DNA from: an uncultured Clostridia bacterium
GTDB lineage: Bacteria; Cyanobacteriota; Vampirovibrionia; Gastranaerophilales; Gastranaerophilaceae
DNA: 55,508 nucleotides
Direction of reading: 5' to 3'
Assembly (NCBI GenBank): GCA_945946765.1
Contig: CAMEWS010000004.1
Location: 1-55,508, forward strand
The translations under genes were made by a program, and so were the position numbers. The notes below the pieces were generated by a model. That model saw only the letters and a program-made list of their open reading frames with translations. It ran no database searches and had not been told where the DNA came from. Shown in pieces: positions 26,096 to 34,700 of the stretch (the first letter of the stretch is position 1; each line of letters opens with the position of its first letter).

Positions 26096-27754
26096 CTACC
26101 TAGTCACTGCACCAACGCTTGCGCTTTGTACGGTTTTAGCGTATTTTGCAAGAAATCCTTTTACTTCTTTTGGTGGCAAAGGTTTAAACTCTTTACGTCT
26201 TTGTTCAAGTTCTTCATCACTCACAAGAAGCTCCAATTTTCTTGCCGGTATATCTATTGTAATTTTATCACCGTTTTTAATCAAGCCTATAATTCCGCCT
26301 GCAGCAGCCTCAGGACAAATGTGACCTATGCAAAGACCTCTTGTACCGCCGGAAAAACGACCGTCAGTAATCAAAGCAACTTTTGCCCCAAGCCCTTTGC
26401 CCACAATCATAGATGTAGGCGCAAGCATTTCTCTCATTCCCGGACCGCCTTTAGGGCCTTCGTAACAAATTACAACGACATCACCTTCTTTAATAAGGTC
26501 TTTGTCTATTGCCTCCATTGTTTCTTCTTCGGAGTTAAACACTTTTGCCCTTCCTTCAAAAGTCAAAGCAGAGGGGTCTACACCCGAAATTTTTATTACT
26601 GCGCCGTCTTTTGCAAGATTGCCTTTAAGTATTCCCAAACCGGGGTTTGAGGTAATCGGATTGTCCAAAGTATGTATAATATCGTTATCCGCCCAAGCCC
26701 GACTTGCGATTTCGGAAATTTTTAACCCTGAAACACCTGTTAAATCTTTGAGTTCAGGGGTATTGCCATACATTGTTTTTAATACGGCAGGAATTCCGCC
26801 CGCATTGTGCAAATCTGTCATTGTCGGCAAAGCGGAAGGGTCAAGTTTTATAATTTGCGGAATTTTATAACTCAACTCATCAAAATCTTTAAGCGTAATA
26901 TCTATTCCGCCTGAGTTGGCAATAGCAAGCAGATGTAAAATCGAGTTTGTTGACCCGCCCAGTGCCAAATCCGCAATAATCGCATTTCTAAGTGAATCTC
27001 TGTTTATAATATCGGACGGTTTTATATTTTTTTCAACAAGCTCGACAATTCTTACGCCCGATTCAAAAGCAATTTGTTTTTTCTTTGAAGAAACAGCAGA
27101 AGCCGTAGCACAAAACGGAAGGCTCATTCCCATTACTTCAGTCAAACAAGCCATAGTGTTAGCCGTATAAAGTCCCTGACAAGAACCCGCCGACGGGCAA
27201 CATTCTTCCTCCATTTCGTGAAGTCGTTCTTCGGTGATTTTTCCTGCCGAAAGTTTACCCACAGCCTCAAAAGAACCTCTAATCATGGTTAAAACTTCTT
27301 TTTTGGAACATCCGTCCGCCATAGGGCCTGCGGTTACGACAATACAAGGTATGTCCAATCTTAATGAGGCAATAAGCATAGCAGGAGTAATTTTGTCACA
27401 GTTTGTAAGTAATACCAAGCCGTCTAATTGGTGCGCCTGCGCAACTGTTTCCACGCAATCCACTATAAGGTCACGAGAAGGGAGAGAATATTTCATTCCG
27501 CAATGACCCATTGCAATTCCGTCACATACTGCGGGGATTCCGAATATAAAAGCTTGTCCGCCGCCTGTGTGTATGCCTTTTTCTATTTGACGTTCCAAAT
27601 CACGCATGCCTGCATGTCCGGGAACAAGGTCGGAAAACGAACTTGCAATACCGATAAACGGACGTTTCAAACTGTCTTTTGCTACACCTGTTGCGTATAA
27701 AAGTGAACGATGTGCCGCTTTATGGATTCCTTTTTTTATACTGTCGCTTCTCAT
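26096..27754 (-). CDS. ilvD: Dihydroxy-acid dehydratase
   Basis: Dehydrates 2,3-dihydroxy-isovalerate and -methylvalerate in branched-chain amino acid synthesis. Fe-S ligands include Cys119 (LTNCDKITP) and Cys192 ([12 protein letters not shown]). The first ligand position reads VPGH, as in E. coli IlvD, rather than the PCN of the [2Fe-2S] type, so an oxygen-labile [4Fe-4S] cluster is likely (inference). The 552-aa length is usual for this type. GGGGAG lies before the ATG. No other ilv genes are in the window. Confidence 0.95.
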   Translation of the reverse strand: MRSDSIKKGIHKAAHRSLLYATGVAKDSLKRPFIGIASSFSDLVPGHAGMRDLERQIEKGIHTGGGQAFIFGIPAVCDGIAMGHCGMKYSLPSRDLIVDCVETVAQAHQLDGLVLLTNCDKITPAMLIASLRLDIPCIVVTAGPMADGCSKKEVLTMIRGSFEAVGKLSAGKITEERLHEMEEECCPSAGSCQGLYTANTMACLTEVMGMSLPFCATASAVSSKKKQIAFESGVRIVELVEKNIKPSDIINRDSLRNAIIADLALGGSTNSILHLLAIANSGGIDITLKDFDELSYKIPQIIKLDPSALPTMTDLHNAGGIPAVLKTMYGNTPELKDLTGVSGLKISEIASRAWADNDIIHTLDNPITSNPGLGILKGNLAKDGAVIKISGVDPSALTFEGRAKVFNSEEETMEAIDKDLIKEGDVVVICYEGPKGGPGMREMLAPTSMIVGKGLGAKVALITDGRFSGGTRGLCIGHICPEAAAGGIIGLIKNGDKITIDIPARKLELLVSDEELEQRRKEFKPLPPKEVKGFLAKYAKTVQSASVGAVTR

Positions 27755-27875
27755 AAAATTCTCCCCTTACAGCTTGTTTTACTTAATTATACAACAAGAT
27801 TTATGATGTTGGGGTAGAATGAAGTGCAACTCTAAAACGGATAATAGGAGTAAGTTGCGTCTTGACGCACCAAAG

Positions 27876-29240
27876 TTACGCCTTTTCCAACCAAGCAACA
27901 GACTCTATATGGTAAGAATGACAAAACATGTCAACAGGCTGAATATATTTAGTTTTAAAACCGTTCTCATGCAAATACTTTAAATCTCTTGCAAGCGTGG
28001 ACGGATTGCAGGAAACATAAATAATAGCTTTATCCGTAAGCTTTACGGCAAAATCCAAAGACGCTTTTTCACAGCCTTTTCTCGGCGGGTCTAATACCGT
28101 AACATCAAATTTTTCGTTATTTTCAATCAACTGTTCAAAAATCTTTTTTGCATCTCCATTAAGTGCCGTAAGGTTTGTTACATTGTTTAAAACAACATTT
28201 TCTGCCGCATCTTTTGTTGCAGACGGTGCTTCTTCAACGGACACAACCTCTTTTGCAATATCCGCAAGCCAAATACCAAAACTGGAAACGCCCGAATAAG
28301 CATCAAGAATACGAGGAGTACTATAATTTTGCACAATTATTTCTTTAACTGTGTCAAATATATTTTTTGCAGAACCTGTATTCACTTGAAAAAAGCTGTT
28401 TGCGGAAATTTTATAAACTTTGTCCCCGATTTTTTCGGTAATAAAATTTTCACCTTGAATTTTTCTTGTATCGCTAGTCATAATCAGGTTTGTGCGTTGT
28501 GTGTTGTAATTAATTAAACAACCTTTTACATGCGCAAACTCCGTCATAACTTTCTTAGCAAGTTTTTTAAACTTGTCAGACAATTTTGTATCGTTTACGA
28601 CAAAAATAATTATGCACTCGTTTTGCGATTTGCTCATACGATAAACTATATGGCGCAATTCTCCTTTGTAGAGTTTTTCATTATAACCCGAAATGTTTAA
28701 TTCCTGCGCATTTTGACGGATAAATTCCGTTATTTTATCAATAATCTTTGGCTGAATCGGACAAAATTTTATATTAACCAGTTCATGCGAACCTTTTTTA
28801 TAATATCCGGCAAGGAGTCTTTTAGACACTTTTGTTTGCGAAACGGGATACTGAATTTTTGAACGAAAAGCCTTTGTTTCGGGTGATGCAAGTGTCGGTT
28901 TTACTTCAATATCCTCCCCCGTAATTTTTTTAACCGTTTCAAAAACTATATTCCTTTTTTGTTCAAGCTGGAAGTTGTAATCTATATGCTGCCAACCGCA
29001 GCCGCCACACACATTGTGCATGGGGCAAAAAGGTTTTACCCTGTATGGTGAAGGCTCTATAATTTCTTCTATAACCGCACAGGCATAGTTTTTATTTGCT
29101 TTGGTAATACGGATTTTTAATTTATCCTCAGGACAAGCACCTTCTATAAAAACAGGAAACCCATCAATTTTAGTTAACGCATCACCTTCATATACAAGCT
29201 TTTGCGCTGTTGTTTCTATTATATCGTTGATTTTATACAT
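27876..29240 (-). CDS. rlmD: 23S rRNA (uracil-C5)-methyltransferase RlmD-like
   Basis: A SAM-dependent RNA m5U methyltransferase with an N-terminal TRAM (OB-fold) domain (1-65). An iron-sulfur motif follows at C72, C78 and C81 (FCPMHNVCGGCG), with a fourth Cys downstream in KFCPIQ. DAYSGVSSFGIW binds SAM, and DPPRKG plus YVSCNPSTLARDL hold the catalytic Cys. RlmD modifies U1939 in E. coli; the closely related RlmCD modifies two sites, so exact specificity is uncertain. The ribosome-binding site is weak. A TATAAT about 24 bases before the ATG suggests a very short leader. Confidence 0.9.
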   Translation of the reverse strand: MYKINDIIETTAQKLVYEGDALTKIDGFPVFIEGACPEDKLKIRITKANKNYACAVIEEIIEPSPYRVKPFCPMHNVCGGCGWQHIDYNFQLEQKRNIVFETVKKITGEDIEVKPTLASPETKAFRSKIQYPVSQTKVSKRLLAGYYKKGSHELVNIKFCPIQPKIIDKITEFIRQNAQELNISGYNEKLYKGELRHIVYRMSKSQNECIIIFVVNDTKLSDKFKKLAKKVMTEFAHVKGCLINYNTQRTNLIMTSDTRKIQGENFITEKIGDKVYKISANSFFQVNTGSAKNIFDTVKEIIVQNYSTPRILDAYSGVSSFGIWLADIAKEVVSVEEAPSATKDAAENVVLNNVTNLTALNGDAKKIFEQLIENNEKFDVTVLDPPRKGCEKASLDFAVKLTDKAIIYVSCNPSTLARDLKYLHENGFKTKYIQPVDMFCHSYHIESVAWLEKA

Positions 29241-29386
29241 TGTTTTACCGTTTGTGTGAATATTTTCATTATACAGGAAAAATGAAATCCCTTTTTAAAG
29301 CGAATTTTAAAATTTAATTTTTAACTTGATACTTCGTTCAAACAGAATGTAATTTTCACTCGTACTCGATAACTCGGGCTATAAAA

Positions 29387-29460
29387 AGGCGTAGGGTATG
29401 TTCTTCGGAGTGACTATGACACGAAGTGAATCGGAACGAAGAAGGATATACCCTACGCCT
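29387..29460. repeat. Large imperfect hairpin between rlmD and the GT2 synthase
   Basis: AGGCGTAGGGTATGTTCTTCG (29387-29407; 21 bases, shown only as its key ends AGGCGTAGGG and TTCTTCG) pairs with 29437-29460 apart from a small bulge. It leaves an apical loop of about 29 bases rich in further short palindromes. The rest of 29241-29487 shows no gene. Confidence 0.7.
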
Positions 29461-29487
29461 CCAATAATTACATAGCCCTCAGACAAA

Positions 29488-30819
29488 TTATACCGCTTGT
29501 GCCTGTTGTTCTTCGGCAGTATTTTCAACAATTTTAGTCACACCGTGTGTTGTTTTTCCCCAATCCATGGTCTTTTTAAAGAAAATTATTTTAAATACAA
29601 TAAATACAACTATCGGGAACCACACACAACAAAGGAAAATCCCTGTTTCTATTGCTTGTTTCAAACTTTGAAATCTCGATTGGTTTGTATAACGTCTTAT
29701 GCTGTACAACAATCCTGTTGTAAAGAAACCACAAACAACTATTGATACGAGCAGTGAAGAAGAAATACAATTTGGTGAGTCTTTTACGTATTTGAACGCT
29801 TGAAAACAAATTTCCGAAATCATCCAAAACGGAAGAATAAATTCCGTAATGTATGCAATCATATCAATACTTACACGCAAAGACATATCTTTAGAGAACA
29901 ATACGCCCCAAAAATGTTCAAGATATCTTCTGATACTGCCTTCAACCCAACGACGGCGTTGTTTTAAGAGAGGAAGGAATTTAACAACAGCTTCTTCATA
30001 AACACAAACATCGGGGCAAAAACGCACATCCCAACCTTTAATATGAAGCCGTGTAGACATGTCTAAATCATCGGTAATTGTGTAATTGTTCCAACCGTTT
30101 ATATCAACAAGAGCCTCTCTTTTTATCAATTCGCCGTTTCCTCTAAGCTCAACGGCACCTTTTATGGAATTTCTGCCCACCTGAAAATGTGTATCAAGTG
30201 CGTATTCGTTATCCTGACAACGGGTAAGGAAATTTTCATTTCTGTTTATAATAACTTTTCTTGCCTGAACGGCACCGACATTATCTTTTTCCAAATGAGG
30301 AATAAGCTGTGTTAAAAAGTCGGGATTAACTCTGGCATCCGCATCAAAAACAAGAATAGCTTCACCTTTTGCTATTTCCATTGCCTCATTAAGCACTGCT
30401 GATTTTCCCGGAAAAGCGTCTTTTTTTCGAATAATTGAGGTTACTTTCTCATATTTTTGCTCAAGTTCTCTAAGTTTTTCGGCAGTGTTGTCTTCACTTC
30501 TGTCGTCAATTAAGATTAACTCAAACTTTTCATAGTCCATTGCCAAAATATTTTCAACGGTTTTTTCAATAACATCTTGCTCATTGTGAGCAGGTATCAT
30601 AACAGAGACAAAAGGTTTGTAATTCCAATTTAATTCTTCAGGTTGTTTCTTAAGCTTGCGTTTGTTGTGTTTAACGGCAATTTGCATATAAATGCAATAC
30701 AAAGACATAAATCCGCACAAAAACAATATTGCCCAAAATGTTGACATATAATTTTGAAAAATAAATAAAAATAACCAAAGTACAGCAATCAAAGCCGTTA
30801 ACATTATTCTTTCTATCAA
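29488..30819 (-). CDS. Membrane GT2-family polysaccharide synthase (443 aa)
   Basis: A processive beta-glycosyltransferase of the type that makes poly-N-acetylglucosamine or related polymers. Two membrane helices (about 8-50) precede the GT-A domain. VSVMIPAHNEQDVIEKTV and ILIDDRSEDNTAEK bind the nucleotide, VFDADARVNPDFL is the DXD-like metal site, and QRRRWVEGSIRR is the QxxRW synthase motif. Three more helices follow. The start is uncertain. I prefer TTG 30819, six bases after AGAGGGG; TTG at 30825 is too close to that site, and the first ATG, 30804, is 18 bases away. No partner genes are visible. Confidence 0.88.
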   Translation of the reverse strand: MIERIMLTALIAVLWLFLFIFQNYMSTFWAILFLCGFMSLYCIYMQIAVKHNKRKLKKQPEELNWNYKPFVSVMIPAHNEQDVIEKTVENILAMDYEKFELILIDDRSEDNTAEKLRELEQKYEKVTSIIRKKDAFPGKSAVLNEAMEIAKGEAILVFDADARVNPDFLTQLIPHLEKDNVGAVQARKVIINRNENFLTRCQDNEYALDTHFQVGRNSIKGAVELRGNGELIKREALVDINGWNNYTITDDLDMSTRLHIKGWDVRFCPDVCVYEEAVVKFLPLLKQRRRWVEGSIRRYLEHFWGVLFSKDMSLRVSIDMIAYITEFILPFWMISEICFQAFKYVKDSPNCISSSLLVSIVVCGFFTTGLLYSIRRYTNQSRFQSLKQAIETGIFLCCVWFPIVVFIVFKIIFFKKTMDWGKTTHGVTKIVENTAEEQQAQAV

Positions 30820-30969
30820 ATCCAACCCCTCTAAATATTTTTTCTAATGCAATTATAACAAAAAAAATAGCAATATTGTAACAATAATAAACAATTATTT
30901 TCAAAATCGTAATATTTTAATTTTACGATTATATAATTATACATGTAACATAGTATCGGAAATCCATGC

Positions 30970-31449
30970 ATGAAAAAAACAGCAATATATCCGGGAAGCT
31001 TTGACCCTATAACCAAAGGGCATTTAGATGTATTATCCAAAGCAGCGTCAATGTTTGATAAGGTTATAATTGCAGTGTTAAAAAATGATGCAAAGAAAGG
31101 TTTTTTGCCTACGGATGACAGAGTAAGACTTATTAAAGAAGCTTTACAAGAAATAAATCTTAACAACGTAGAAGTCGACAGTTTTGACGGATTAACTATC
31201 GAATATGCAAAAAAAACCGGTTCCGATATCCTGATACGAGGTTTGCGAGCAGTTTCGGATTTTGAATACGAAATGCAGCTTTCCCAAACAAACAACGCTC
31301 TTGCTCCGTCAATTACCACTGTATTTTTGATTACAAAACCCGAGTACAATTTTATTTCCTCAAGCACGGTTAAAGAAATTGCAAAATACAATGGGGATAT
31401 ATCTAAATTTGTTCCCGAATGTGTGGTAAAATATTTTAATAAAATATAA
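30970..31449 (+). CDS. coaD: Phosphopantetheine adenylyltransferase
   Basis: Adenylates 4'-phosphopantetheine, the penultimate step of coenzyme A synthesis. YPGSFDPITKGHLDVL carries the T/HxGH motif of nucleotidyltransferases. RGLRAVSDFEYEMQLSQTN and FISSSTVKEIAKY are conserved. The length is 159 aa. GGAA lies before the ATG. It is divergent from the GT2 synthase and followed 19 bases later by the coiled-coil gene, a cluster that could be cotranscribed. Confidence 0.95.
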   Translation: MKKTAIYPGSFDPITKGHLDVLSKAASMFDKVIIAVLKNDAKKGFLPTDDRVRLIKEALQEINLNNVEVDSFDGLTIEYAKKTGSDILIRGLRAVSDFEYEMQLSQTNNALAPSITTVFLITKPEYNFISSSTVKEIAKYNGDISKFVPECVVKYFNKI

Positions 31450-31468
31450 TGAAAGGTAAAACTCAAAC

Positions 31469-32065
31469 ATGACACAGCTTAGAATAAAAGAACTTTTAGG
31501 TAGAGCTAACTTGATTTTAGACAAGGGTTTTCATTTTTTACCCGGTTTTGTTATGATAAAAAGTTCTGAAATGGAAGCTATTTTAGACAGAATCGATGCA
31601 TCTATCCCCGAAGATATTAAAGAAGCGGAATCTATCTTAAGACGCCGTGAAGAAATCCAATTGGAAGCTCAACAAAGAGCAGAACGTATTATTATGGATG
31701 CCCGTAATGAAGCAGAAAAGATTCTAAGCGAATCTGAATTGTTAAATCAAGTTCAAAGAGAAGCTGAAAGAATCAGAGAACAAGTTCTTTCCGAATGTCA
31801 AGAACTCAGAGATAATACAATAGAAGAAGCTAAACAAATTAAAATTCAAGCAGAAGATGAAGCTCACAGAACAAAAGAAGGTGCTCAAAACTATGCTGAA
31901 CAAATACTTAACAACATAGAAAACGACCTTTCTCAATTACATACAATTGTAAAAAATGGTCAGCTTTATTTAGAAAAACTCAAAACCGACAACAACACTG
32001 CGGAATATCTTCAACAACCAAGATATGAGCAACAAGAAGATTACACAACAATGAATTATCAATAA
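31469..32065 (+). CDS. Coiled-coil protein of unknown function (198 aa)
   Basis: Residues about 55-165 are almost continuous heptad-like coiled coil rich in Glu, Arg and Ala (EAQQRAERIIMDARNEAEKI). This recalls the ATP-synthase b-subunit or DivIVA-type rods. The N-terminus LRIKELLGRANLILDKGFHFLPGFVMIKSSEME is hydrophobic without being a clear membrane helix. The tail is Tyr/Gln-rich. A structural or septum-associated role by analogy to cyanobacterial DivIVA-like proteins is possible but unproved. AAAGG precedes the ATG. It follows coaD closely and ends at a strong terminator. Confidence 0.7.
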   Translation: MTQLRIKELLGRANLILDKGFHFLPGFVMIKSSEMEAILDRIDASIPEDIKEAESILRRREEIQLEAQQRAERIIMDARNEAEKILSESELLNQVQREAERIREQVLSECQELRDNTIEEAKQIKIQAEDEAHRTKEGAQNYAEQILNNIENDLSQLHTIVKNGQLYLEKLKTDNNTAEYLQQPRYEQQEDYTTMNYQ

Positions 32066-32088
32066 TCATTGCAATTACAAATTTTTTT

Positions 32089-32120
32089 AAAACCCTCTTA
32101 ATATATAAGAGGGTTTTTTG
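32089..32120. terminator. Rho-independent terminator after the coiled-coil gene
   Basis: AAAACCCTCTTA (32089-32100) pairs with TAAGAGGGTTTT (32106-32117) around a five-base loop, followed by TTTTG. The A-tract on the left makes it potentially bidirectional. Confidence 0.88.
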
Positions 32121-32229
32121 TTAACTTTTGTTAAAATTTACCAAAATTTAAGACTTTTTCCTAAAGTTTATTAAACTAAAAGCCGATAACAATTTTGTAA
32201 ATCAATTTATTTAAAACAGGAGAAGATAA

Positions 32230-32604
32230 ATGGCAAACGAAATTAACAGAATTGGAATCAACACAAACGCAGTAAACAATTATGGTAATCCGCCAAAAGG
32301 CGAAAACAAAACGGAAGACAAAACAACCGAACCCGCTCCTCAAACAGCTCCTGCTCAAGCTCCGGTTTCGGCAGACGATGTTTTAGCTTATATGGCTTAT
32401 AATGCCGTAGGTGTAAATCCTTCAGTACCAAGAGCATATGATGTATCAAGATACGTTACTCCCGAGCAAGCAGAACGCATTGCCGGTTTTATTGCCGGTT
32501 TTGAAGGCGAAGTTGCAAAAGCACTTAAAGCAATTGAAGCAGAAGGTTTAAATTTGCCTGAAGATAAAAAATATGAAATTGCTGCCACAATGGCAACCGC
32601 TTAG
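32230..32604 (+). CDS. Short protein with Pro/Ala-rich linker and helical domain (124 aa)
   Basis: Residues 1-25 are polar and Asn-rich. About 25-48 is a Lys/Glu/Pro/Ala linker (EPAPQTAPAQAPVSADDV). The last 75 residues are a compact helical region (GFIAGFEGEVAKALKAIEAEGL) with VTPEQAERI. There is no signal peptide or membrane segment. AGGAGAAG is a near-perfect ribosome-binding site, so the gene is probably well expressed. Function unknown. Confidence 0.65.
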   Translation: MANEINRIGINTNAVNNYGNPPKGENKTEDKTTEPAPQTAPAQAPVSADDVLAYMAYNAVGVNPSVPRAYDVSRYVTPEQAERIAGFIAGFEGEVAKALKAIEAEGLNLPEDKKYEIAATMATA

Positions 32605-32712
32605 CAGTTATGATGCTCAATTAAGTTTAAAAACTCACAAACTAATTCAAACGCAGGTAAAACAAGAAACAAAACAACTCCAATTAATTTACTTCTCCAA
32701 TATAAAAAAATA

Positions 32713-32742
32713 TGCCTTTAGTATCAAAACTAAAGGCTTTTT
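32713..32742 (+). terminator. Rho-independent terminator
   Basis: GCCTTTAGT (32713-32721) pairs with ACTAAAGGC (32729-32737), then TTTTT. It ends the 124-aa gene transcript. The rest of 32605-32874 shows no gene. Confidence 0.8.
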
Positions 32743-32862
32743 CATAAGCGAAGACAATAATAGTTTTGTATTTAAAATTTATATTTTTATTGGGAGTATT
32801 TTTTACCATTACCAACATCACAAAGAAAACAGACAAAATTTTACACACTCAAGGCAAAACAC

Positions 32863-32875
32863 TATAATCTTTTTA
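32863..32875 (+). promoter_or_regulatory. -10 element placed for leaderless mRNA of the zinc-ribbon gene
   Basis: TATAAT (32863-32868) lies exactly six bases before ATG 32875, with no ribosome-binding site between. Confidence 0.55.
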
Positions 32876-33093
32876 TGTACATCTTTGAATTAATAGCCAA
32901 AATCATAAAAAACAAAAAAACACCAAAAGAAAATCCTGCTGTGTCTGATACACCGGATAATAATGATGAGCAAAACTGCAGTCATATATTTTTGCCAATA
33001 GATAGTACAGGTGAAACTCTTGCTTGTACAAAATGCGGAATGATTATCAAAAATGATTCTACAAAATATAAACCCAAAAATCCGTTTAATTAA
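32875..33093 (+). CDS. Small zinc-ribbon protein (72 aa)
   Basis: NCSHIFLP and ACTKCGMIIK provide Cys-x-His and Cys-x2-Cys, a plausible single zinc site in the C-terminal half. The N-terminus MYIFELIAKIIKNKK is an amphipathic or membrane-touching helix, the middle is acidic and disordered, and the protein ends NPFN. Function unknown; a nucleic-acid or protein-contact role is typical of such ribbons. It has no ribosome-binding site but a perfectly placed TATAAT. Confidence 0.6.
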   Translation: MYIFELIAKIIKNKKTPKENPAVSDTPDNNDEQNCSHIFLPIDSTGETLACTKCGMIIKNDSTKYKPKNPFN

Positions 33094-33218
33094 TTTCAAT
33101 TTTTACACATGATTAAGTTTGTAAAGATATTTGCATTTTTTATTTAAAACATTCTCGCTTTGAAATATAATACTTATAATTAATATATACATACATTAAC
33201 TTCAAGAGGAATGCTGCA

Positions 33219-33878
33219 TTGGCTAACATTGTTAACGGTCACACAAAAGCAAAAATAGAAAATTTTTCTGTTGAAACAGTCAGAAATGTTTTAAATCTCG
33301 ACAACAAAGGTATTGCAAAATTATGCTCACAGGCTTCTTTGATGCCCAAAAAAGATTTAAACGGTTTAACTTATTTTACAAAAGAAGACTTGGAAGTTTT
33401 AAGAAGATTGAAAAACACAAACGATAGTGCAAAAAGACAAACAACTTCTTCTCAAAAATCTTATGCAACAGTACCCGTAAAATCAATGGCAAAACAATTC
33501 AAATTACTTATGCAGCAACATCCTAACCAAGCTACACAAAAATCTGTACAAACAATACAGCCTCAAGCATTGCCTACTGCACAAAAATCAAACGGTGCTA
33601 TTGTTGTTGAAAAAATTTGCAATTCTCTTTCACAAATGGAAGACAGTCTTACAGGCAAATTGGCTGATTTAATCGATAAAAAGCTTGGTGAAAAACTTGA
33701 TGGGATGGATGAAGTAGTTGTAGAGCTGGTTCGTTGCAAAACAGAAAACGAAACTCTCCGCTACAAAATGAATGAATTAAACAAAGAACTTTACAACCTA
33801 AAAAATGAATTAAACAAATATAAATCACTGGGTTTAGGTTTTTATGTGAAGAAAAACAACGATTCTTCACTTTTGTAA
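33219..33878 (+). CDS. Protein with MerR-like N-terminal fold and C-terminal coiled coil (219 aa)
   Basis: Residues 15-70 (FSVETVRNVLNLDNKGIAKLC, then LTYFTKEDLEVLRRLKN) resemble the winged-helix start of MerR-type or phage-type DNA-binding proteins. A Gln/Thr/Ser-rich linker follows, then a coiled coil (about 165-210) with MNELNKELYNLKNELNKYKS. The start is TTG 33219, eight bases after AGAGGA; an ATG directly adjacent to the site is out of frame. No regulatory partner is visible. The radical SAM gene follows by 17 bases and is probably cotranscribed. Confidence 0.65.
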   Translation: MANIVNGHTKAKIENFSVETVRNVLNLDNKGIAKLCSQASLMPKKDLNGLTYFTKEDLEVLRRLKNTNDSAKRQTTSSQKSYATVPVKSMAKQFKLLMQQHPNQATQKSVQTIQPQALPTAQKSNGAIVVEKICNSLSQMEDSLTGKLADLIDKKLGEKLDGMDEVVVELVRCKTENETLRYKMNELNKELYNLKNELNKYKSLGLGFYVKKNNDSSLL

Positions 33879-33895
33879 AAAGGTTTTTATAAATA

Positions 33896-34516
33896 ATGAG
33901 CAACAATTACGTATATTTACTGGAAGATAAAATTTATATTAATCTGACCAATCTATGCACAAATGATTGTGTATTTTGTATACGTGCAATAAAAGATGAC
34001 GTAGTCGGGGCAAATTTGTTTTTGGATTCCGAAAAAATTGATGTTGAAGAAGTAAAAAAACAATTGGACAATTTTAAACCCGAAAATTATAAAGAAATAG
34101 TTTTTTGCGGTTATGGTGAACCAATTTTGAAATTGGAAGAATTAAAAGAAGTTGCAAAATATATTAAAGAAAAATACCCGCATATTAAAACAAGGGTTAA
34201 CACAAACGGTCAAGGAAACCTTGTTTACAAAAGAAATATTGTACCTGAGTTAAAGGGTTTGATTGATTCTGTTTCAATCAGCTTTAACGGTGAAAACAAA
34301 GAAGTTTATGATGCAATATCTTTGCCAAAAATCGAAAACGCCTACGAAGGAATGAAAAATTTTATTAAAGAATGTGTAAAAGAAGGCATTGAAACAACAG
34401 CAACAATTGTAACCGGTTACAAAGATTATGCTGTTGACCTTGAAAGCTGTAAAACACAAATTGAAGCACTCGGAGCAAAATTTAGAGAACGTCCGTGGCT
34501 GGATAACGGATATTAA
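33896..34516 (+). CDS. Short radical SAM protein, TatD-associated type (206 aa)
   Basis: Cys21, Cys25 and Cys28 (CTNDCVFC) bind the [4Fe-4S] cluster that cleaves S-adenosylmethionine. EIVFCGYGEPILK follows, the conserved 'GxGEP' strand. The 206-residue length, with no auxiliary cluster or SPASM domain, resembles the 'TatD-linked radical SAM' family. No tatD gene is adjacent here. Substrate unknown. AAAAAGG precedes the ATG by 12 bases. Confidence 0.82.
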   Translation: MSNNYVYLLEDKIYINLTNLCTNDCVFCIRAIKDDVVGANLFLDSEKIDVEEVKKQLDNFKPENYKEIVFCGYGEPILKLEELKEVAKYIKEKYPHIKTRVNTNGQGNLVYKRNIVPELKGLIDSVSISFNGENKEVYDAISLPKIENAYEGMKNFIKECVKEGIETTATIVTGYKDYAVDLESCKTQIEALGAKFRERPWLDNGY

Positions 34517-34700
34517 TTGGTTTTTAGAACTTTTGTTATCAAATAATTAATTTGTTATTTTAGTTTTTGTTTGCATACAACAAAACCTTTTCAGAATTTG
34601 TACAAAAATTTTTTTCGTACGATAATTATATTGGTAGTTATAAGGGATTTTTATAAAAAATTATTCATTATCATATAACACTAAAAAGAAAGGTGAAAAA

